Assembly: GCA_024277605.1 (NCBI GenBank)
Contig: JAJRUU010000260.1
Location: 1-10,662 of the forward strand
From: a bacterium
GTDB lineage: Bacteria > SZUA-182 > SZUA-191 > JAJRXT01
DNA length: 10,662 nucleotides
Direction of reading: 5' to 3'
This document shows positions 1-7,100 of this stretch, one piece after another. A model generated the notes under the pieces. It worked only from the letters and a program-made list of their open reading frames with translations. It had not been told where the DNA came from and made no database searches. The translations under genes were made by a program, and so were the position numbers. Positions within the stretch are counted from its first letter, which is position 1; every line of letters begins with the position of its first letter.

Positions 1-34
1 TATATTTTTTCATGAGATTAATTTAGTTTATAAG

Positions 35-69
35 GTAGGTTGGGTTTCACTCCGTTTAGCCCAACCTAC
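35..69. repeat. REP-like palindrome
   Basis: Perfect 10-bp inverted repeat GTAGGTTGGG (35-44) and CCCAACCTAC (60-69) around a 15-nt loop. GTAGGTTGGG-type arms are typical of REP-like intergenic palindromes mobilised by RAYT transposases in many genomes; that link is from general knowledge, and no RAYT gene lies in this window. It sits in a gene-poor stretch. The loop segment CACTCCGTTT reappears near 7545, where the flanking arms are absent. Confidence 0.6.
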
Positions 70-189
70 ACTAGTTGCTGGTATAACCCTGTTAGCTATG
101 AATTATACCGAATTGTAGGGTATTATATTCAAAAAGTCAAGGCCCGCAAGCTGGCTTGTCAAGCTGGCTCTTATTCCTCGGTGATTTTT

Positions 190-391
190 AGCCCGAAAAA
201 TTCGGGTATTGTTGTGCGCAGATCGATATTTAGTTGAAAAATATAAATTTATCAGCTTCCTGATCAGCCGCCTCGGGCAAACAAAGTTTTATAGGACGTT
301 GGCTCATAAGCCTTGGCTCATAAACCTTATCTCACAAGGGGTGTCTTGCAACCCCAGTCTGAATTTATGAATAGATCAGGTTAGATATTAG
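190..391 (+). repeat. Two-copy leader element, copy A (orphan)
   Basis: It aligns with 8485-8686. Shared landmarks are the CCCGAAwAATTCGGG palindrome (192-206), TCAGCTTCC (252-260), GGCAARCAAAG (276-286), GGACGTTGGCT (294-304) and AATTTATGAATAGATCA (362-378). From the palindrome through GGACGTTGGCT the spacing is identical in both copies, and only one base is gained or lost before the last block. The sequence between blocks is strongly diverged. Invariant blocks with fixed spacing and variable joints suggest a structured RNA or a protein-binding array more than random decay. Copy B leads into the activase gene; copy A leads into no recognisable gene. Orientation is assigned from copy B. Confidence 0.55.
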
Positions 392-507
392 AAAGCTTAG
401 AGGTTTATAAGGCAAATGCTTGATGGTGGTCGAGGAGCTACCGCTTCAGCTCAAGATATAACACTGACTGTGTGTGTGAAAATGTTACTAAACGGGGTGA
501 TAAAAAA

Positions 508-554
508 GGGAGGGAGGATAAAATGTGGCAATACAAGACTTGACCCTCTCTCCC
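508..554 (-). terminator. Possible distal terminator of the TPR-yidD-fis operon
   Basis: Read on the minus strand, GGGAGAGAGG (554-545) pairs with CCTCCCTCCC (517-508) with one A-C mismatch, and six T residues follow (507-502). The loop is long (27 nt). On the plus strand the same arms pair fully with one G-U wobble, which would bury the apparent Shine-Dalgarno sequence of the tiny frames starting at 523 and 525. Confidence 0.35.
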
Positions 555-559
555 GTGTT

Positions 560-581
560 AAAAAGCCTTTATGTTGAGGCT
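560..581 (-). terminator. Rho-independent terminator after fis-like gene
   Basis: On the minus strand AGCCT (581-577) pairs with AGGCT (568-564), and a short T tract follows immediately (to about 560). It lies about 33 nt beyond the fis-like stop codon, the expected position for the end of the three-gene minus-strand operon. The stem is only 5 bp, so it may be weak and backed up by the second hairpin at 508-554. Confidence 0.45.
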
Positions 582-613
582 GATGGTTTACGTCCATTCC
601 TTATTGGATGTAA

Positions 614-871
614 TTATAAATTAAAATCCCTAATCTTCTTGCGTAAGGTATTGCGATTAATTCCCAGGATGTTAGCGGCTTTGGTCTGTTTGTGGGCTAC
701 ATTTTCCATGGTCAACCTGATTAGCGATTCCTCGACTTCCCTTATTACTTGATGATACAGATCGCCTTTTCCATTGTGTGCGGCGGCATTTTGCACTACC
801 CGCTTAAGCTTTATTTCCACCATTTCTTTTAGGGTTAATTTTTCTAAGATATCCATGCCGAAGTTGTTCAT
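614..871 (-). CDS. Fis-family DNA-binding protein
   Basis: Small protein of about 85 residues whose C-terminal half is a Fis/NtrC-type helix-turn-helix. The segment KQTKAANILGINRNTLRKK closely follows the E. coli Fis recognition region (NQTRAALMMGINRGTLRKK), and the upstream LYHQVIREVEESLIRLTME matches the dimerisation helix that precedes it. Its length is near that of Fis (98 aa), with no AAA+ or receiver domain. A nucleoid-associated or regulatory role is expected from the family; its targets are unknown. Start choice is unclear. ATG at 871 lies 14 nt past the stop of the upstream yidD-like gene, suggesting coupled translation; a TTG at 898 overlaps that gene; a third ATG is at 856. None has a good ribosome-binding site. 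It is the last gene of the operon. Confidence 0.85.
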   Translation of the reverse strand: MNNFGMDILEKLTLKEMVEIKLKRVVQNAAAHNGKGDLYHQVIREVEESLIRLTMENVAHKQTKAANILGINRNTLRKKIRDFNL

Positions 872-885
872 TGCTGGAAAGCGGT

Positions 886-1320
886 TTAGTGAAGCCAAAA
901 ATCGTTATCTGCCACCGGGTCATAGTAGTACAGCCGGTCATGATGAAGTATCAGCGAGTGGTATTGATCTACGCCCCAGTTGTCTCGCATAAGTCGGTCA
1001 GCGCTCATGAAAAAGCCGGTTATGCCGCCATGTTTTTGCAGGCAAATACGAGCATATCGCGAACACGTAGGATATAGCTGACAACGGGTTCCATCAACCG
1101 GGGAGATATAGCGTTGGAACAATCTCACATAAAAGTCAAATACGATCCCTGGCGTTGAGGGGGCGCTACGCCCTCCCCGCACACTCGCCTTTTTTGCAGG
1201 CCAAGGTGAACGCAACTGACCGGCAAGCACTGGAGACGCTGCTAAAATACCTATTATCAAGCTGATTAATACCGCCGCAAACTTTCTAGTTGAGTTTTTC
1301 CAGCTCTTTTTTAGCCTCAA
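886..1320 (-). CDS. YidD-like protein with signal peptide
   Basis: The core FYVRLFQRYISP-x-DGTRCQLYPTCSRYA-x5-KHGG-x2-GFF matches the YidD (DUF37) family, small membrane-associated factors linked to YidC-dependent protein insertion. The Cys-x4-PTCS pattern and the HG are present. Unlike ordinary YidD, the second half lacks the usual RC-x-PFHPGGYDPVP ending. Instead it has RDNWGVDQYHS, then YYYDPV and a short tail. The N-terminus carries a basic stretch and a hydrophobic segment ending in SPVLAG, a likely signal peptide, so the mature protein probably acts at or outside the inner membrane. The start is inferred: TTG at 1320 puts the signal peptide at the N-terminus and overlaps the TPR gene by 35 nt. 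An ATG at 1383 with GGGAG just upstream would add 21 residues encoded out of frame within the TPR gene and is less likely. Confidence 0.75.
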   Translation of the reverse strand: MRLKKSWKNSTRKFAAVLISLIIGILAASPVLAGQLRSPWPAKKASVRGGRSAPSTPGIVFDFYVRLFQRYISPVDGTRCQLYPTCSRYARICLQKHGGITGFFMSADRLMRDNWGVDQYHSLILHHDRLYYYDPVADNDFWLH

Positions 1321-1948
1321 GAAGGTGGCTACTCCAGGAATACTTGTTGATAATGGTTTGATAAGCAGCCCGGGCTTTGTCATTTTCTCCCTTTTGCTTA
1401 AATATCTTACCCATGTTGAGATAAACTGAAACTGTAATGCGGGGATTTTTTAAATCACCCGCTAATTTGCGGTATTCTCTAAGGGCGGCATCATAATCCT
1501 TTAAACCGTTTTGATAGACTTGAGCAATAGCAAAAGTACAGTCTTCTACGTTGGCGCTGCTGTTTGACACCTGCAAGGCTCGTTGATAATTCTCAATAGC
1601 TTTTTGATATTCTTCTTTCGCGGCGTATTGCTTGGCAATCTGGCGATAGGAGAGGGCGGCGTAAGGACTCTTGGGGTCCTTTTCCAATACATTTTTATAG
1701 GCTTTTAAAGCCAGCTCAGGTTGGTTAAGCCGTTCATAAGAATCACCGATCAAGTATTGGGCTTCAGGTACATAAGGCGACCCCGGATTGGACTTCAGAA
1801 AATCCTTAAATAATTTAATGGCTTTCTCGTGTTGGCTGGTCACTTGTAAATATTTTCCATCAGCCATACTTATTGTTTTTGGTTTAGGTGCACAAGCAAA
1901 TCCCCAACTGATGAGTAATAAGCCGGTTAAAATGTAATATTTTAGCAT
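1286..1948 (-). CDS. TPR-repeat lipoprotein (BamD/YbgF-like fold)
   Basis: A protein of 220 residues. The N-terminus has a hydrophobic stretch (about residues 4-18) ending at Cys19 (SWGFAC), which resembles a lipoprotein signal although the lipobox is not canonical. From about residue 30 there are four to five tetratricopeptide repeats, with features such as SPYVPEAQYLIGDSYE, ALKAYKNVLEKDPKSPYA, QKAIENYQRAL and KARAAYQTIINKY. This layout resembles outer-membrane TPR lipoproteins such as BamD or the C-terminal half of YbgF/CpoB, but identity with either cannot be claimed. ATG 1948 is chosen because AAGGA lies 7 nt upstream; two earlier ATGs at 1975 and 1969 lack a ribosome-binding site. It is the first gene of the operon, directly downstream of a consensus promoter. 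Confidence 0.85.
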   Translation of the reverse strand: MLKYYILTGLLLISWGFACAPKPKTISMADGKYLQVTSQHEKAIKLFKDFLKSNPGSPYVPEAQYLIGDSYERLNQPELALKAYKNVLEKDPKSPYAALSYRQIAKQYAAKEEYQKAIENYQRALQVSNSSANVEDCTFAIAQVYQNGLKDYDAALREYRKLAGDLKNPRITVSVYLNMGKIFKQKGENDKARAAYQTIINKYSWSSHLLEAKKELEKLN

Positions 1949-2009
1949 TTTGGAGTCCTTAGTTATCATGATCATATTGATTATTTTAGCACATATTTTT
2001 ATTTAGAAA

Positions 2010-2038
2010 ATTATAACGTAGCTTGTAAAGCTTGTCAA
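2010..2038 (-). promoter_or_regulatory. Consensus sigma70 promoter for TPR-yidD-fis operon
   Basis: On the minus strand TTGACA (2038-2033), a 17-nt spacer, then TATAAT (2015-2010): a perfect match to both boxes with ideal spacing. Transcription should begin near 2003, giving a leader of about 55 nt. The -35 box lies in an inverted repeat CTTGT-caacc-ACAAG (2031-2045) and next to a direct repeat AGCTTGT (2020-2026 and 2029-2035), so a repressor could bind there. Confidence 0.8.
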
Positions 2039-2075
2039 CCACAAGTTAATGTTTAGCTGAATATTATGAAAACAG

Positions 2076-2104
2076 TTGATAATTATGTTTTATAAGTGTA
2101 TAAT
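2076..2104 (+). promoter_or_regulatory. Sigma70 promoter for the large secreted-protein gene
   Basis: TTGATA (2076-2081), a 17-nt spacer, TATAAT (2099-2104). Predicted start near 2111. It is back-to-back with the operon promoter at 2010-2038, and 38 nt separate the facing -35 boxes. It leaves a 5' leader of about 195 nt before the ATG at 2306. Confidence 0.7.
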
Positions 2105-2111
2105 CATATAG

Positions 2112-2305
2112 ATAAAAATATGTGCTTATTTTTTGAGATGTTTCAGTGGAGTAGGGTTTGTTCCGGTGTAGGAAATTATATAGTCGGATTTGCGATAAAC
2201 GCAAGCCCCCGCTTCCACCTGCAAGGCGGCAGGGGGCGTGTTAGCCCTAACGGTTTTACCTAATTAGTCCGGGCTGTGCCCGGTTTGTTCAGTTGTGGGG
2301 TTGGA
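2112..2305 (+). promoter_or_regulatory. Hairpin-rich 5' leader, possible attenuator
   Basis: Four local inverted repeats follow each other. TTGCG/CGCAA is at 2190-2204. GCCCCC/GGGGGC at 2205-2237 has further imperfect pairing inside. GTTA/TAAC is at 2240-2251. CCGGGC/GCCCGG at 2269-2283 is followed by TTTGTT. The last resembles a weak intrinsic terminator about 20 nt ahead of the start codon, so conditional termination or translational control is plausible. No known riboswitch class was recognised. Confidence 0.4.
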
Positions 2306-4159
2306 ATGAAAAACACTGGAAAAAAGTCATTGCATTGGTTGTTTGTGATAATATTGATAGTTGGCATTAATCCATTTGCTTCTGCTAAGGCAGCTACAAT
2401 TTCCGGTACGGTGACAGACAGTGTTATCACAAGTCCTATTGGTGGCGTACCTGTTTATCTCTACGAAGCGAATAGCGGTAATTTTGCAAATGCTTATGAT
2501 GTCACAGATCATATCACCGGTGGCTACAGCATTTCTAGTGCAATAAATATAGGCCCATTACCTGCTGGAGAATATGTTACCCAGGCATATGGGGCATCAG
2601 TCGGTAATTGTAGCAATGGAATAGATGTATGCGGTTATGTCTACCAGTATTCGGATAATATAATAGTAACTGAGACGGAAGTAAAGACTGGGGTAGATTT
2701 TGCACTTGAGTTGGGGGGAGCTATCGAAGGAACTGTTCTGGGTGATTGCTTGCTTGGTTCGAGTCTGGGGATAAAAGGCTTAGGTGTGTATACTTATGCA
2801 GATAACCATGTCTGGGTCAATGTTAGCTATACCGATGCCGACGGTAACTTCCATCAAGGGGGATTAAAAGGCGGGAAAAACTATAAGATAGAAATCGTAG
2901 CTTATGGTACAAATTATAACAGCAAGTTTTACGATGGGACGTTTTTAGTGACTGCCGGTCAATTAATAAATGTGGGAACTATCTGCCTGGAATCAGGGGG
3001 AAGTATAAGTGGCACGGTAACTGACAGTTCCACAGGCAGCAGTATCCCGGGGCTTTCAGTTACCGCATATACCGGGGGTGGCCGTTATGTGAGCAATAAT
3101 TTCACCGCAAATGATGGCAGCTATACTATTAGTGGACTTCCGCTGGATGAATCATATTTCGTAGATGCTAATGCCTATGCCACTCCATATGTTAGTGCGT
3201 ATTATCCAACTCCGGTTGTGCTTACTTCAAGTGTACCTGATGTAATTGGTATAAACTTTGCCATGGAAACCGGCTGTTCTATCAGCGGCCGGGTCGTAGA
3301 TGGAGCAGGTCTCGGTATAAATAAAATTACAGTAGAGGCATATCATGCCTATAGTTTTGCATGGACAAACAACGCGCTTACTTTGGCAGATGACCCTTTA
3401 ACTACTGGTTTACAAGAAGATGGGTTTTTTATAATTCAGGGATTGCCGGCCGATGGAAGAGAGTATAGGCTGGAGGCTATTACCTATAGTACTAATTACG
3501 TCAAGGAATTTTACCAGAATGTTTATGCATTTGAGAACGCTACTGTGGTTAACTGTGACGCCGCCAATCAGGATATACAGTTAGCGGAGGGACAGAGCAT
3601 TAGCGGTGTAGTAACCGTTGGAGGTGTTGGGATGGGAGGCATTACGGTCAATGCCTATGAATATGACCCCAATTGGGAGGCCAGGCCGGATAGGAAAAAA
3701 TATCATTTTTATAAAAGTATAAGGACGGGCCTGGATGGAACCTACAGCATTGGCGGACTATGGTCTGGCAGGCAATATATAGTAGAAGCCAATACGTATG
3801 GCACTAATTATGTTGGGTTGTTCTATAATAATGTTATTGGCATGGATACTGCGTCGCTATTGACAGCGCCGCAGGCAAACGTTAATTTTGCCTTGACAGC
3901 GGGAGCCAGCATAAGTGGTGTGGTAACCTCCGGGGGGGTTGGGATAGGCGGGCTTACCATGTCAGCTTATCTTGAGACCACCGTAGGCAGTTGGAACAAT
4001 TATGAATTTCAATATATTACTGGAACAGAAACTCTGAGTGACGGAACTTACGTAATTGATGGCTTGCCGACAGCGCCATATACAACATATACGAATTATG
4101 TAATTGAATGCAATACGTACGGGCTTCCTTATATTGGAGAAGTATATAACGAGGCATAG
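2306..4159 (+). CDS. Secreted beta-repeat CFI-box protein, N-terminal part up to in-frame TAG
   Basis: First 617 codons of a protein that would be about 1727 residues. A signal peptide spans about residues 1-29 (MKNTGKKSLHWLFVIILIVG, ending ASAKA), so it is exported. Six carboxypeptidase-regulatory-like beta-sandwich repeats of about 95-105 residues follow, starting near residues 30, 138, 232, 324, 430 and 534. Each opens with a form of SISGxV and closes with a YGTNYVxxFY-like motif. Such domains are common in bacterial surface proteins; no ligand can be inferred. ATG 2306 is preferred over GTG 2276, because GTG lies inside a hairpin and would displace the signal peptide. The frame stops at TAG 4157-4159 inside repeat 6, and the same frame continues without a frameshift as the C-terminal part. 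If the stop is real, this product is secreted but lacks its C-terminal domain. Confidence 0.85.
   Translation: MKNTGKKSLHWLFVIILIVGINPFASAKAATISGTVTDSVITSPIGGVPVYLYEANSGNFANAYDVTDHITGGYSISSAINIGPLPAGEYVTQAYGASVGNCSNGIDVCGYVYQYSDNIIVTETEVKTGVDFALELGGAIEGTVLGDCLLGSSLGIKGLGVYTYADNHVWVNVSYTDADGNFHQGGLKGGKNYKIEIVAYGTNYNSKFYDGTFLVTAGQLINVGTICLESGGSISGTVTDSSTGSSIPGLSVTAYTGGGRYVSNNFTANDGSYTISGLPLDESYFVDANAYATPYVSAYYPTPVVLTSSVPDVIGINFAMETGCSISGRVVDGAGLGINKITVEAYHAYSFAWTNNALTLADDPLTTGLQEDGFFIIQGLPADGREYRLEAITYSTNYVKEFYQNVYAFENATVVNCDAANQDIQLAEGQSISGVVTVGGVGMGGITVNAYEYDPNWEARPDRKKYHFYKSIRTGLDGTYSIGGLWSGRQYIVEANTYGTNYVGLFYNNVIGMDTASLLTAPQANVNFALTAGASISGVVTSGGVGIGGLTMSAYLETTVGSWNNYEFQYITGTETLSDGTYVIDGLPTAPYTTYTNYVIECNTYGLPYIGEVYNEA
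4157..4159 (+). other. In-frame amber codon splitting one gene
   Basis: TAG at codon 618. The reading frame runs unbroken on both sides (4160-7489 is in phase with 2306). Repeat 6 reads VYNEA-stop-S where repeat 7 reads FYDAQS, so the lost residue is probably Gln, and CAG to TAG is a single C-to-T change. TAG also ends the TPR gene, the second half of this gene and the activase gene, so it is an ordinary stop here. Confidence 0.85.
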
Positions 4160-7100
4160 TCAATATATTCAGGTGAGAGGCTACAGGTAGGCTCGAGCGG
4201 GATAAACTTTGATCTGGCGGGTGGCGGATCTATTTCCGGGACGGTAATAGAAGCCGGTGGGCTTGGGGTGCCTGGTATAATTATGCTGGCATATAATATA
4301 TTGGGCGTGGATTACGAAGGAAATGTGGATTATAAGTATGCCTCAGCCGGACAAACCACCGGCAACGGCGTATATATGATCGATGGTTTGCCAACCGGTA
4401 CTTATATTATAGAGGCGTCAACTTCTGGCACCTTTTATGTGCCAGAATTTTATGATGCGCAATCTAATGCAAACAGCGCTGTCCAGGTGTTGGTCTCTCA
4501 AGGAAGTGAGACAGCCGGTATAGATTTTGTGCTTGACAGATCGGCTGAGGTATTTGGTGAAGTATCTGCCGCTGAAACAGCGCAAGCAGCGGGTATAACC
4601 GCTTCGGCGCCTATTGCCGTTATTACTGCCAGGCCTGTGGGTTCGGATGAGTTGTCGGCTCAGGTACAGAATGACCTTAGCGGGAGTTATACTCTGGCGC
4701 GTCTCCCTACAGATTCATATACGATAAGGGCTGAAGCCGTGGGCTATGCGCCGGTTAGCTACTCACCGATTGAAGTGGTTCTGGGTGAGAAGACTCACCT
4801 GGACATTAAATTATATGCGGATGTTGATGGTAATGGTTTGCCTGATCAATGGGAGTTAGAGAACAATGATTGCCTAGGCTCGTTTTTAGTTAATGATGTA
4901 GCAGAAGCTGATGCGGATGGAGATGGATTGACCAATAAAGAGGAATACGAACTTGGCACCGATCCTTGTTCGTCGGACACTGATGGAGATGGTATTTCCG
5001 ATAATTGGGAGGTTGAGTATGGTTTGGATCCCTTAACAGATGATGCCGGGGCTGATGCGGATGGGGATGGTTACAGTAATGGATTTGAACATGAGCAGGG
5101 TTGTGATCCGTTAAAGCCACCCGCCATTATATATGCAGATGGCGACCAGGGAGACGATATTGGCGGAGACGGTCGTCAGGGCAATCCCTATAAAACCATT
5201 CCGGCGGCGCTTGAGGTTGCTTGTGTGGGGGATGTAGTTAGAGTTATGGCTGGCAGTTATACGCTCAGCGCCGATTTGCCGCTTAAACCAGGGGTAAAGC
5301 TTGTCGGGATTAGGCCGCGGGAATGCACGCTTGATTTATCTGATTTCTCGGTGTTGGCTGACGATTATAGTACATTGTCGGGTTTTAGCATAATAAATCC
5401 GCCTGCTGTGGGTGGGATAATTTGCGATAACGCTGCATCTGTCGAAATTACCAATAATATAATTCGGGGGGGAGGCGGTAGCGGGATTGTTTTAGATAAC
5501 TCTTCGGCTGACATTATAAACAATACCTTGCTGTATCTGAATACTGTCATTAAGCTGGCAAACGGTTCGGCTCTTGCGGTTTATAACAATATCATAGCGC
5601 ATAATACATTCGATTTGCAGACCGATGGGGCTTTAGTGGATTACAATAAATATAATAATTTATGGGATAACCTAAACGGCGTTTTGGTGGGGGATGACAA
5701 CATAAACTCAGACCCCTTATTTGTTGATGAAGCAAACCAAAATTACCATCTAAAACTTAACTCACCCTGTAGAAACACAGGTGATCCAGACGAATTTTAT
5801 TATGACCGGGATGGCACTCAGAACGATATGGGTGCGGATGGCGGCCCCAGGGGAGCGCTGGATGAGAATGTGCCGGCGGTACAGATTATCGCCCCTGAGT
5901 CAGCGGCTATAGATGAGGAGGTCTCTTTTATCGGTTCGGCAAATGATGAGTGGGGAATTACTGCTTATGCCTGGGATTTTGGGGATGGCAGTGGCGTTAT
6001 ATATGAGCAAAACCCAGCGCATACGTATAATGCCTGCGGTCATTATCTTGTTAGATTGACTGCGGGAGACCACAGTGGTTTGGAAGCCAGCACCCTTTGG
6101 AGTATTACGGTGGGTGGGCCGCCAACTGTAAGCATAGAGGTTGATCAAGTCGTTGGTCCGGCTCCGCTTATGCTTAGTTTTAGCGGACAAGCCGGTTATG
6201 GAAATACCTGGAGCTGGGATTTTGGTGATGGGAGTGAGGGTAGTTCCTCACAAGTTTCGTTTCATGAATACGATATTCCGGGGTCTTATGTGGTAACTCT
6301 TACGGTTAGCGGCAATGGTTGTCAGGCAACTACTACTATTCCCATTACGGTATTGGAACCCGCTTCACAATTGACAGCCTGGAAGCAGATCGGTACTGGT
6401 GAAGGAACTATAACTATAGAGGCTACCGATGGAACAAGCCTGAAAATCCCCCCAAATGCGTTATCGCAAGCGGCAGTGATTGCCTTGGCGCAGTCAGCTG
6501 TTACTCCGGGATTACCGGCTGGGGTTAAAGTTATGGGATCCGTGCTGGATGTTAGTCCATCGGGACTGGGCTTTAGCCAACCGGTTACACTGGGCTTGCC
6601 GTATGATACAGCATTATTACAGTCAGTTATCGGTTCTGCTGATCCATATCAACTGCAAGTCTACACCTGCGATGAACTTATTTCTTCTTGTAATGACGGG
6701 TTGGGATGGGAAGATGTGCCGTTGGCTTCGGCCGACCAGGAGGCGGTGTTCGTGGAAGTAAATCATTTCAGCTTATATACTCTGGCTGTAAGTGGAGAAC
6801 CTCCGGCAGCCCCTACCAACTTAACTATTACCCCTCTATCTGATGACAGCCTGAGATTGGATTGGTGGGATAATGCCGATAATGAGGAAGGCTTCAAGCT
6901 CTATCGCAATGGTAATCTGCTTACCAGCTTAGCTAATTCAAATATCACCAGTTTCAGGGATTCGGGTTTGACTCCGAGTACCGTTTATTTTTATACCGTT
7001 CGGGCATATAATAGATTCGGCACATCTGAGGCGACTAATATGGCTACTATTACCACAAAGGATCCCCCAGCTGTTGTCGACCCTGGTGATGATACTGTCA

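Larger units (their letters stand above)
1..559. other. Gene-poor intergenic stretch with repeats
   Basis: No convincing protein gene is visible. It contains the REP-like palindrome, a 10-mer direct repeat CAAGCTGGCT (147-156 and 160-169), the palindrome CCCGAAAAATTCGGG (192-206), copy A of the two-copy element (about 190-391), an imperfect 14-mer tandem GGCTCATAARCCTT (301-328), and a GT-rich tract near 471-478. The open frame at 40-237 resembles no known protein and runs through the REP palindrome. The first bases may belong to a neighbouring intergenic region cut by the window edge. Confidence 0.5.

Noticed and set aside
40..237. 65-codon open frame on the plus strand
   Set aside because: It runs through the REP-like palindrome and the CCCGAA palindrome, has no ribosome-binding site and resembles no protein family.
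525..752. 75-codon frame starting at GTG behind a strong-looking GGGAGGGAGG
   Set aside because: More than half is the antisense of the Fis-like gene, and the apparent ribosome-binding site is one arm of a hairpin that works better as a terminator of the opposite-strand operon.
1321..1383. Longer start for the YidD-like gene at ATG 1383, with GGGAG just upstream
   Set aside because: It would add 21 residues encoded out of frame within the TPR gene and push the signal peptide inward; TTG 1320 is preferred, though not proven.
2276..2305. Upstream GTG start for the large surface protein
   Set aside because: The GTG lies within the CCGGGC/GCCCGG hairpin and would add ten residues in front of a clear signal peptide; ATG 2306 fits better.
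4157..4159. TAG reassignment or pyrrolysine
   Set aside because: TAG ends the TPR gene, the large gene and the activase gene, and no PYLIS-like context or pyl gene is visible. A point mutation or sequence error is simpler.
4890..5120. 76-codon His/Pro-rich minus-strand frame
   Set aside because: Antisense of the repetitive DxDGDG calcium-binding region, which produces such composition automatically.
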